Assembly: GCA_020441735.1 (NCBI GenBank)
Contig: JAGRLQ010000018.1
Coordinates: 1 to 10,221 of the forward strand
Direction: 5' to 3'
Origin: Nitratireductor sp.
Lineage (GTDB): Bacteria; Pseudomonadota; Alphaproteobacteria; Rhizobiales; Rhizobiaceae
Length of the DNA stretch: 10,221 bases
A model generated the notes under the pieces. That model did no database searches. It saw only the letters and a list, made by a program, of their open reading frames with translations, and was not told the DNA's origin. Position 1 is the first letter of the stretch. Each line of letters opens with the position of its first letter. A program made the translations under genes and the position numbers. Below, piece after piece: positions 1 to 5,695 of this stretch.

Positions 1-2229
1 GAAGATCGGCTCATCCCCCCAGACATCGCCCTGGTCGAGGTTTGAGGGATCGGCCTCGACAGCAAAGGTGCAGAGCCGGCGCACCGGGCCTTGCGCATGT
101 TCTTTCTCGGCTGCCGCGCGGCCGATGAAATCGGCATTTTTCTTCCATGAAACGAAGCGGTCCATGCCGGTTTCGCAAGGCCCGTAGTCGGGGCGGAACT
201 CGCGGCCCCAGGAGCCAAAGCCTTTTTCCAGCCGCAGGCTCATCATGGCGCGCATGCCGAAGGACTTCATGCCGAGTGGTTCGCCCGCTGCCGCCAGTAC
301 GGCATAAAGCCGGGTCTGCTCGTCCGCCGGAACGTAAATCTCGTAGCCCAGATCGCCGGTATAGGAGACGCGCTGGACGATGGCCCGCGACAGGCCGATA
401 TCGCAGAAGCGCACATCCATGAACTTCATGTCGGAAATATCGGGATAGGCGACGGCTTTCAGCAGATCGCGCGCCTTCGGTCCGGCAATCTGGAAGCCGA
501 TGCGGCGGGTCGAGATATTCTCGATCTTCACACTGCCATCGGCTGGCAGCTTGTCTTCAAACCAGCGCATGTGCGCTGCCTGCATGCCGAAGGACGCAGT
601 GAGTTGAAACTCGGTCTCGTTGAAGCATGAGACGGTGAAATCGCCGATCAGCCGGCCCTTGGGCGACAGCATGGGCGTCAGTGACAGGCGGCCGGGCTTG
701 GGAATGCGGCCTGCCATAATGTGGTCGAGCCAGTCGCGGGCGCCGGGGCCTGTGACGGCGTATTTGCCGAAATTGTGGATCTCGTTGATGCCAACGGCCT
801 CGCGCACGGTGCGGCATTCCTCCGCCACAGTTGTGAAAGCATTGGAGCGGCGGAAGCTTGGCGTTTCCTCCAGCGGTTCGCCTTCTGCCGCGAAATAATT
901 GACGACCTCCATGCCGTATTGCGCGCCGAAGACGGCACGCTGTTTCTGCCAGATCGGGTAGGCGGGTGTGGTCTGATGCGGCCGGGCAGCGGGCAGTTCC
1001 TCATTGGGATAGGAAATGGAGAAGCGCTTCTGGTAGTTTTCCTTCACCTTGGGCCGCGTGTAACCCGGGGTGATCCAGTCGCCGAAACGGGCGACATCCA
1101 TGGCGAAGACATCGCGGGAGGGTTCGCCTTCGACCATCCATTCGGCGAGCGTCAGGCCGACGCCGCCGCCTTGCGAAAAGCCCGCCATGACGGCGCAGGC
1201 TGACCAGAAGTTCTTCTTGCCCGGCACGGGTCCGACCAGCGGGTTGCCGTCCGGCGCGAAGGTGAAGGGGCCGTTGATGACACGCTTGATACCGGCGCGT
1301 TCGAGCACGGGAAAGCGCTTGAAGGCGAATTCGAGTGAATCCCCGATACGCTCCAGATTGTCATTGAGGAGTTCATGGCCGAAATCATCCGGCGTGCCGC
1401 CGACCGCCCATGGGTCGCATTGCTGCTCGTAAAAGCCGATGCAGACGCCGCGGCCTTCCTGGCGCAGATAGCTCTCGCCCTCCGGGTCCATGACGTGGGG
1501 CAGTTCCACGTCGCGCTCATAGACTTCCGGCGTTTCCTCGGTGATGAGATACTGGTGTTCCATGGGATGGAGCGGGAAATAGACGCCGGCCAGCTGGCCC
1601 ACCTCACGCGCCCACAGCCCGCCGGCATTGACCACGTGTTCTGCGTGCACTGTGCCCTGTTCGGTGACCACGTCCCAGGTACCGTCAGAACGCTGGCTCA
1701 ACTCCCTGACCGGGTTGCGCAGCACGATCTCCGCACCCGCCATGCGGGCGGCCTTGGCATAGGCATGGGTGGTGCCGGAGGGGTCGAGATGGCCGTCGAG
1801 GGGATCATACAGCCCGCCGATGACGCCCTCGGTATTGGTGATCGGGGAGAGTTCGCGGATTTCATCCGGCCCGACGATGCGGGTGTCGAGCCCCATATAT
1901 TTGTGCTTGGCGTGTTCTGCGACGAGATAGTCCATGCGGTCGCGGTCGCCTGCCAGCGTCACGCCGCCAACATGGTGCAGGCCGCAGGAAAGGCCGGTGA
2001 TCTCCTCCAATTCCTTGTAGAGGCGGATGGTATAGCCCTGAAGGGCAGCCATGTTGGTGTCGGCATTGATGGTGTGGAAACCGCCTGCGGCATGCCAGGT
2101 CGAGCCGGAGGTCAGTTCAGAGCGCTCGATCAGCAGGATGTCGGTCCAGCCGAGCTTCGTCAGATGATAGAGAACCGAACAACCGACGACCCCGCCGCCG
2201 ATCACCGCAACACGTGTATGGGATTTCAT
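1..2229 (-). CDS. FAD-dependent oxidoreductase with GcvT domain (dimethylglycine/sarcosine dehydrogenase-like), C-terminus cut by window edge
   Basis: An uninterrupted frame of 743 codons starts at ATG 2229 and runs off the left edge; family members are usually about 800-850 residues, so most of the protein is visible. Residues 7-16 form the dinucleotide-binding loop VAVIGGGVVG, with the ribose-binding acidic residue at E35. TSGSTWHAAGG (residues 40-50) contains His46, which aligns with the histidine that carries covalent FAD in mammalian dimethylglycine and sarcosine dehydrogenases. The DAO-type FAD fold covers roughly residues 1-370, a linker domain follows, and a GcvT-like folate-binding domain starts near residue 430 (RVSYTGDLGYEIYV, LRLEKGFGSWGREF). 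The family oxidatively demethylates N-methyl amines and can pass formaldehyde to tetrahydrofolate; the substrate here cannot be read. The start is supported by GGAGGT (plus 2237-2242) seven bases upstream. An inverted repeat at 2341-2366 may be its operator. A paralogue lies at the right edge. Confidence 0.9.
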   Translation of the reverse strand, partial: MKSHTRVAVIGGGVVGCSVLYHLTKLGWTDILLIERSELTSGSTWHAAGGFHTINADTNMAALQGYTIRLYKELEEITGLSCGLHHVGGVTLAGDRDRMDYLVAEHAKHKYMGLDTRIVGPDEIRELSPITNTEGVIGGLYDPLDGHLDPSGTTHAYAKAARMAGAEIVLRNPVRELSQRSDGTWDVVTEQGTVHAEHVVNAGGLWAREVGQLAGVYFPLHPMEHQYLITEETPEVYERDVELPHVMDPEGESYLRQEGRGVCIGFYEQQCDPWAVGGTPDDFGHELLNDNLERIGDSLEFAFKRFPVLERAGIKRVINGPFTFAPDGNPLVGPVPGKKNFWSACAVMAGFSQGGGVGLTLAEWMVEGEPSRDVFAMDVARFGDWITPGYTRPKVKENYQKRFSISYPNEELPAARPHQTTPAYPIWQKQRAVFGAQYGMEVVNYFAAEGEPLEETPSFRRSNAFTTVAEECRTVREAVGINEIHNFGKYAVTGPGARDWLDHIMAGRIPKPGRLSLTPMLSPKGRLIGDFTVSCFNETEFQLTASFGMQAAHMRWFEDKLPADGSVKIENISTRRIGFQIAGPKARDLLKAVAYPDISDMKFMDVRFCDIGLSRAIVQRVSYTGDLGYEIYVPADEQTRLYAVLAAAGEPLGMKSFGMRAMMSLRLEKGFGSWGREFRPDYGPCETGMDRFVSWKKNADFIGRAAAEKEHAQGPVRRLCTFAVEADPSNLDQGDVWGDEPIF

Positions 2230-2340
2230 GCAATATACCTCCGCCCGGTTATTGAACAGAGGTGTACAGAGCCGTCAATGGGGAATCTGGCGGGGAGCCT
2301 ACTCAGTGTCCCGGTTTGGGTTTCTTCAGTGGGGGGCGTA

Positions 2341-2366
2341 GTGGCCACGAATTTTATGTTGGCCAC
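2341..2366. promoter_or_regulatory. Inverted repeat GTGGCCA-N12-TGGCCAC, candidate operator
   Basis: Perfect 7-bp arms at 2341-2347 and 2360-2366 flank an AT-rich 12-bp centre, about 112 bp upstream of the left GcvT/FAD gene. Read on the minus strand, the centre contains TAAAAT, a -10-like hexamer (5/6), so a bound repressor could cover the promoter. There is no convincing -35 at 17-18 bp. The role as an operator is inference; the repeat itself is directly visible. Confidence 0.4.
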
Positions 2367-2513
2367 AGACGATGCGCTTCGTATGCGCACTTACTCATGC
2401 GACGATCTGACCAGATGAAGGAGCGTGCAAACCACGTATTCATGATTATTTATATACAAGACTGTTGATGTAGTGGCATCGGGTTGCGCGGTTGGATGCT
2501 TGCTGATGCGAGT

Positions 2514-2531
2514 GTTGAATATCGATTCAAC
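2514..2531. promoter_or_regulatory. Inverted repeat GTTGAAT-ATCG-ATTCAAC, candidate operator for the cupin/ComA-like pair
   Basis: Two perfect 7-bp arms are separated by 4 bp, about 96 bp upstream of the cupin ATG. An 18-bp palindrome of this size suits a dimeric helix-turn-helix regulator. No T-tract follows on either strand, so it is not a terminator. No regulator gene lies beside the pair in this window, so the binding protein is unknown. Confidence 0.35.
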
Positions 2532-2627
2532 TCCTGACCTCCTCACAACTAGCTGAGTTCAGGCTTCCTTCGTCGTTTCCAACCGCAACGCAACTCGTAA
2601 GGTAATGCAGACTGAAAGGTGAAAGAC

Positions 2628-3047
2628 ATGACCGATAACAGCGATCACGGCCCTGAGCCCTACGTCGTGGATATTGAGAAAGACACTGTCGAGAATCCCA
2701 ATTTCCGCACCACGCGCTGGACGGGAAAGAACATTCAACTGACGCTCATGTCGATCCCTGTGGGCGGCGATATTGGTCTTGAAGTACATGAGCAAATTGA
2801 TCAGTTCCTGCGTCTCGAACAGGGTTCCGGTCGTGTTCAGATGGGCCCCTCAAAGGACGACCTGAGTTTTGACCGCGAAGTTGGTGCCGATTGGGCTGTA
2901 TTCGTTCCTGCCGGAACCTGGCACAATATCACCAACATTGGCGAGGAGCCGATCAAGCTCTACGCAATCTATGGCCCACCGGATCACCTTCATGGAACGG
3001 TCCATCCAACACAAGTCGACGCCGAAAACGATCCCAACGAGCATTGA
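2628..3047 (+). CDS. Small single-domain cupin protein
   Basis: 139 residues from ATG 2628, which has AAAGGTG (2615-2621) at good spacing. A GTG three codons upstream (2619) lies inside this ribosome binding site, so ATG is preferred. Residues about 40-103 form one cupin barrel. Motif 1 reads GGDIGLEVHEQIDQF (46-60), with His54 kept but the second His of the classical HxH replaced by Gln56. Motif 2 reads GADWAVFVPAGTWHNITN (86-103) and matches PxGxxHxxxN, with His99 as likely metal ligand. The conserved tail IYGPPDHLHGTVH (about 118-130) resembles a widespread uncharacterised bacterial and archaeal cupin family often labelled mannose-6-phosphate isomerase-like. No signal peptide is seen, so it is probably cytosolic. 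It lies 124 bp before the ComA-like gene on the same strand and may be its operon partner. Reaction unknown. Confidence 0.88.
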   Translation: MTDNSDHGPEPYVVDIEKDTVENPNFRTTRWTGKNIQLTLMSIPVGGDIGLEVHEQIDQFLRLEQGSGRVQMGPSKDDLSFDREVGADWAVFVPAGTWHNITNIGEEPIKLYAIYGPPDHLHGTVHPTQVDAENDPNEH

Positions 3048-3161
3048 AAGTTGTGCGGCATCCTTCATTTCGACGGCTTGCACCAGTTGCTGAAGCCCAC
3101 CAAATTGAGTACTGCTCATTACCCCACTTTTACTGACTCAACCAATTGCTGAGTGACGGGC

Positions 3162-3191
3162 ACGGCGTTTGATGACTGGTACGGCGTTTGA
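3162..3191 (+). repeat. 11-bp direct repeat ACGGCGTTTGA spanning the ComA-like start codon
   Basis: Exact copies lie at 3162-3172 and 3181-3191, a 19-bp period. The first copy ends on the A of the ATG and the second encodes the conserved TAFD stretch. A related pair, ACCAGTTGCTGA (3082-3093) and ACCAATTGCTGA (3141-3152, one mismatch), lies just upstream. They could be small duplications or regulatory half-sites; nothing shows which. Confidence 0.4.
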
Positions 3192-3972
3192 CTTTCTCGC
3201 ACTTTCGAGCGAGCGGAGCTGGGACAAGCCCCGTGCAACAGGGCGGACCATGGTGTTTGACATGGGGATCGGGCCTGCAACCCTGAATGATAGTCTGCAA
3301 GTTCTTGGACCCTTTATCGATTTGGCAAAGATTGCAGTTGGCTCTGCGCGGCTCTACGAGCGGGAGCTGATGTTGAGGAAGGTGGAAATCTATGAAAATG
3401 CTGGCGTGAAGCCGTTTCTCGGAGGACAGTTTCTGGAGTATGTGGTCACGCATCACGGGGATGACATGGTCCCTCGTTTCATGCGCGAGGCGCGAGAGCT
3501 TGGTATTTGTGCCATCGAGGTTTCCGACAACTGCATTTCCCTGACCGATGATGAACGAGTGCGGTTGGTCAAGACGGGTATTGATTCCGGTCTGGAAATC
3601 CATGGTGAGGTAGGCTCAAAAGATTCCAAAGGCGAAACCGAAGAACTGTTACGCCAGGCTAGGCTGCTGTTCGAAGCAGGTTGCGACATGGTCATCTTCG
3701 AAGCGGCAGAACTAGTGGAGGCCGGCGTCCCGAAACTGCCCGTTATCGAGGCTATCAAAGCCGAGTTGCCGGCAGCATCGGTTATGATTGAGTTGCCTGG
3801 TTCATGGATCAAAGGTGTCAGCGACAACGATGTTTATGAGATGATGAAACTGGTGGTGAAAACCTTCGGCCCGGATGTCAATATCGGCAATGCGGATTTT
3901 GATCTTGTCATGGAACTCGAATGTACCCGCTGCGGCATTGGAACCGCAGGTCCAAATATGTTTGAAAGCTGA
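3172..3972 (+). CDS. ComA/phosphosulfolactate synthase-like TIM-barrel protein
   Basis: 266 residues from ATG 3172; a TTG lies directly upstream and an in-frame stop at 3154 prevents any longer protein. The N-terminus TAFDFL matches the usual start of the family. Landmarks along the chain are GRTMVFDMG (24-32), PFIDLAKIAVGSA (47-59), GGQFLEY (84-90), AIEVSDNCISLTDDER (114-129), GEVGSKD (145-151), and FGPDVNIGNADFDLVMELE near the C-terminus. These follow the phosphosulfolactate synthase family, which adds sulfite to phosphoenolpyruvate, the first step of coenzyme M synthesis in methanogens. Lys150 aligns with the lysine I recall as catalytic in the archaeal enzyme (GKK). However, the usual DKG near the N-terminus is DMG (Met31), so the substrate may differ. 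Lower GC than the flanking genes is visible. A weak ribosome binding site (GACGGG, 3155-3160) suggests low or coupled translation. No ComB, ComC or ComDE homologue is in the window. Confidence 0.85.
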   Translation: MTGTAFDFLALSSERSWDKPRATGRTMVFDMGIGPATLNDSLQVLGPFIDLAKIAVGSARLYERELMLRKVEIYENAGVKPFLGGQFLEYVVTHHGDDMVPRFMREARELGICAIEVSDNCISLTDDERVRLVKTGIDSGLEIHGEVGSKDSKGETEELLRQARLLFEAGCDMVIFEAAELVEAGVPKLPVIEAIKAELPAASVMIELPGSWIKGVSDNDVYEMMKLVVKTFGPDVNIGNADFDLVMELECTRCGIGTAGPNMFES

Positions 3973-4139
3973 TAAAGCCCGACGGGAAGGGCATGAGTGA
4001 GTTTAGGCTCCAGGCCATCTTTGACGGCGTGATACCCAATATGATGTTCGATGATCGACGAGTGGCGAATTGGCAAATCGGACTCGAAGCAGAAATTCAA
4101 ACTGAGACATCACCGAAATCTGTGTTCCAGTAGCGGCTG

Positions 4140-4961
4140 TCATTCCTTCCATTCGGGATACCGCTTCTCGATGAAGGCGTCCAGCCCCTCGTCGGAATCG
4201 GCGGTGGTGAAGCTTTCGACCATGACGCGGTTGGCGTAGTCATAGGCTTCAGCCAGGCGCATGTCGGCCTGCTCATAGAAGGCGCGTTTTCCCTTTGCGA
4301 TCGCCATGGCGGATTTCGAGGCGATGAGGCCGGCCATCTTGTCGACGACCTGATCGAGATAGTCGCGGGGCACGACCTTGTTGACGAGGCCCATGCGCAT
4401 GGCGGTCTTCGCATCGATCATCTCGCCGGTCAGCAGCATTTCCATCGTGTGCTTGCGGGAAATGTTGCGCGAAAGCGCCACCATGGGCGTGGCGCAAAAG
4501 CCGCCGATGTTGACGCCGGGTGTGCCAAATTGCGCGTCCTCGGAGGCGAAGGCCAGGTCGCAGGCGGCAACGAGCTGGCAACCCGCCGCCGTTGCGATGC
4601 CGTCTACCTTGGCGATGACGGTCTTCGGCAATCGGGGAATCGTCTTCATCAGTTCCGAACAGGCGTTGAACAGGGTTTCGAGCGAACGGGCACCGCCATC
4701 GGCATCGTCCCGGTAGCCGCGCATCTGCTTCAGGTCATGGCCTGCGCAAAAAACCTTGCCGGTGGAGGCAAGCACGATGACGTTGACCTGCGGGTTGGCG
4801 CGGGCGTCCAGCAATGCCTGGTGCAGAAGCCCGATCATTTCCAGTGACAGGGCATGGGCCGGCGGATTGGCGAGTGTGATGGTCAGCACCTTGCCGTCCA
4901 GTTGCGTTCTCAGCGGACCCGAATCTGTCGCGCCGCCCTTTATGGGAACGATTTCCGCCAT
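4140..4961 (-). CDS. Crotonase-fold protein, ECHDC3-like enoyl-CoA hydratase/isomerase family
   Basis: 273 residues from ATG 4961, with GGAGG (plus 4967-4971) five bases upstream. A GTG at 4973 sits in that ribosome binding site and is rejected as start. The crotonase fold is clear: the oxyanion-hole loops are FCAGHDLKQM (71-80) and GIATAAGCQLVAACD (121-135), and IGGFCATPM (152-160) lies at the active site. The length fits the family. The two acid/base glutamates of classical enoyl-CoA hydratases are missing: Gln129 stands where AAGCE is expected and Gly149 stands in FGTPG where FGxPE is expected. FGTPGVNIGGFCATP is typical of the ECHDC3 subgroup, whose reaction is poorly defined. It should bind an acyl-CoA through the oxyanion hole but need not be a hydratase. 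It is transcribed alone, with the divergent coiled-coil gene upstream and the ComA-like gene convergent downstream. Confidence 0.92.
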   Translation of the reverse strand: MAEIVPIKGGATDSGPLRTQLDGKVLTITLANPPAHALSLEMIGLLHQALLDARANPQVNVIVLASTGKVFCAGHDLKQMRGYRDDADGGARSLETLFNACSELMKTIPRLPKTVIAKVDGIATAAGCQLVAACDLAFASEDAQFGTPGVNIGGFCATPMVALSRNISRKHTMEMLLTGEMIDAKTAMRMGLVNKVVPRDYLDQVVDKMAGLIASKSAMAIAKGKRAFYEQADMRLAEAYDYANRVMVESFTTADSDEGLDAFIEKRYPEWKE

Positions 4962-5016
4962 CGAAGCCTCCACAATAACCTACTGATCGCCGTAGAATCC
5001 CACCGCTGGCCTTCCG

Positions 5017-5084
5017 GGTCAACCTTGGCGATGGAGCTTTATTTGACCGGCTTGACCGATTGCTGGCGGGCGCAAAGCGGTCAA
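5017..5084. promoter_or_regulatory. Cluster of four TTGACC motifs in both orientations
   Basis: TTGACC occurs on the plus strand at 5043-5048 and 5052-5057 and on the minus strand at 5017-5022 and 5079-5084. Three copies extend to TTGACCG (5043-5049, 5052-5058, and 5078-5084 inverted), giving a tandem pair with period 9 and an inverted pair with 19 bp between arms. Some may be -35 boxes, but the repetition and mixed orientation suggest protein-binding half-sites shared by two divergent genes. The regulator is unknown. Confidence 0.4.
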
Positions 5085-5181
5085 AAAACAGTTGTCGCGC
5101 CGAATAAGGCTGAAAACCACGTTGTTGCCTCAAAAAAATCTCATTCTGCGCCACAAGCGCCCGTAACGCCGTCTTGCTGCC

Positions 5182-5201
5182 TGCCATTGACTGCAATGGC
5201 A
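5182..5201. repeat. Inverted repeat TGCCATTG-ACTG-CAATGGCA
   Basis: Perfect 8-bp arms with a 4-bp centre lie 61 bp upstream of the coiled-coil gene. No T-run follows on either strand, so an intrinsic terminator is unlikely. It could be an operator or a 5' leader hairpin of that gene. Confidence 0.4.
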
Positions 5202-5262
5202 ATTTGAGGGAGAGGGCGCCCGGGATGGGCTGGCATGGCCCGCAGACAACAGGAGAATACCA

Positions 5263-5577
5263 ATGAAAACCCTTATTACCGCAATTGTGGCGCTCGTGGT
5301 TGGCGCTGCCGGTGGCTATTTCTATGGCCAGAAAGACGTCGGCATGATGCAGGGCGCGCTCGACACCGCCAAACAGTCGGCCGAGATGGCCGAACAGAAG
5401 GCTGCCGATGCTGCCGGTGCGCTTGAAGCTGCCAAGGAAGAAGCCATGGCTTCGATGAAGTCGCTCGAAGACCAGCTTGCCGCCGCCAAGCAGCAGGCAG
5501 AAGAATCGATGGGCAAGGTTTCCGATCTGGAAGCCCGCGTCCAGGAACTGGAAGCTGCAGCGCAGAGCAACCAGTAA
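5263..5577 (+). CDS. Small membrane-anchored coiled-coil protein, function unknown
   Basis: 104 residues from ATG 5263, with AGGAG about eight bases upstream in CAGGAGAATACC. Residues about 4-21 are one hydrophobic segment with closely spaced glycines (VVGAAGGYFYG), either a membrane anchor or an uncleaved signal. The remainder (about 30-102) is Ala/Glu/Lys/Gln-rich with heptad-like spacing (LEDQLAAAKQQAEE, VSDLEARVQELEAAA), a predicted coiled coil probably on the periplasmic side. There is no lipobox cysteine; in fact no cysteine at all. No enzyme motif is visible and I do not recognise a named family. The gene is monocistronic: long leader, good ribosome binding site, and a strong terminator 25 bp after the stop. 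This suggests an abundant envelope or stress protein, which is inference only. Confidence 0.85.
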   Translation: MKTLITAIVALVVGAAGGYFYGQKDVGMMQGALDTAKQSAEMAEQKAADAAGALEAAKEEAMASMKSLEDQLAAAKQQAEESMGKVSDLEARVQELEAAAQSNQ

Positions 5578-5602
5578 GCTGCTGCAGTTCAGCCATGAAT
5601 AA

Positions 5603-5632
5603 AAAAGCCCGCAGCATTTGCTGCGGGCTTTT
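5603..5632. terminator. Bidirectional Rho-independent terminator
   Basis: A perfect palindrome runs from 5603 to 5632: AAAAGCCCGCAGCA, a short TT centre, and its complement. It ends plus-strand transcripts of the coiled-coil gene, with four Ts after the GC stem. It also ends minus-strand transcripts of pyrE, with six Ts followed by ATT, so it looks stronger in the pyrE direction. No other stem with a T-run lies between these convergent genes. Confidence 0.92.
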
Positions 5633-5695
5633 GCGTTTGATTTCGGTTTTGACGGTGTGAGCCGGCTTGCCCCGGTCTGACAGCGGAAGCTGGGC

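Larger units (their letters stand above)
2230..2627. other. Divergent intergenic region, AT-richer, no gene seen
   Basis: These 398 bp separate the minus-strand GcvT/FAD gene from the plus-strand cupin gene, so they should hold both promoters. Open frames here are unconvincing: extensions or shadows without a ribosome binding site or a recognisable protein. It holds a GTGGCCA inverted repeat (2341-2366), a short TGCGC/GCGCA repeat (2373-2389), ATCTGACCAGAT (2405-2416) and a GTTGAAT/ATTCAAC inverted repeat (2514-2531). An AT-rich patch with TTATTTATATA lies near 2445-2460. No clear -35/-10 pair with good spacing was found for the cupin gene. Confidence 0.6.
4962..5262. other. Divergent intergenic region between the crotonase and coiled-coil genes
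   Basis: This 301-bp gap holds four TTGACC hexamers in both orientations (5017-5084) and a perfect hairpin-type inverted repeat (5182-5201). Frames crossing it look like shadows. The minus-strand copy at 5017-5022 could be the -35 of the crotonase gene, with GATTCT 17 bp downstream as a weak -10. For the plus gene no well-spaced -35/-10 pair is clear. Confidence 0.5.

Noticed and set aside
1375..2418. A 347-codon plus-strand open frame
   Set aside because: It lies antisense to the clear GcvT/FAD gene for most of its length, has no ribosome binding site and encodes no recognisable domain; long antisense frames are common in GC-rich DNA.
2850..3119. A minus-strand 89-codon frame over the cupin 3' end and the following gap
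   Set aside because: It is mostly antisense to the cupin gene and shows no ribosome binding site or recognisable domain.
3172..3972. Calling this gene comA with a coenzyme M role
   Set aside because: Family membership is clear, but the DMG substitution and lack of other coenzyme M genes in the window do not support naming the reaction.
3978..3993. GCCC...GGGC pairing just after the ComA-like gene as a terminator
   Set aside because: The arms are four bases and no T-run follows; I see no convincing terminator between 3973 and 4139.
4048..4058. TCGAT-G-ATCGA palindrome between the ComA-like and crotonase genes
   Set aside because: Too short to distinguish from chance and located between convergent gene ends, where an operator is not expected.
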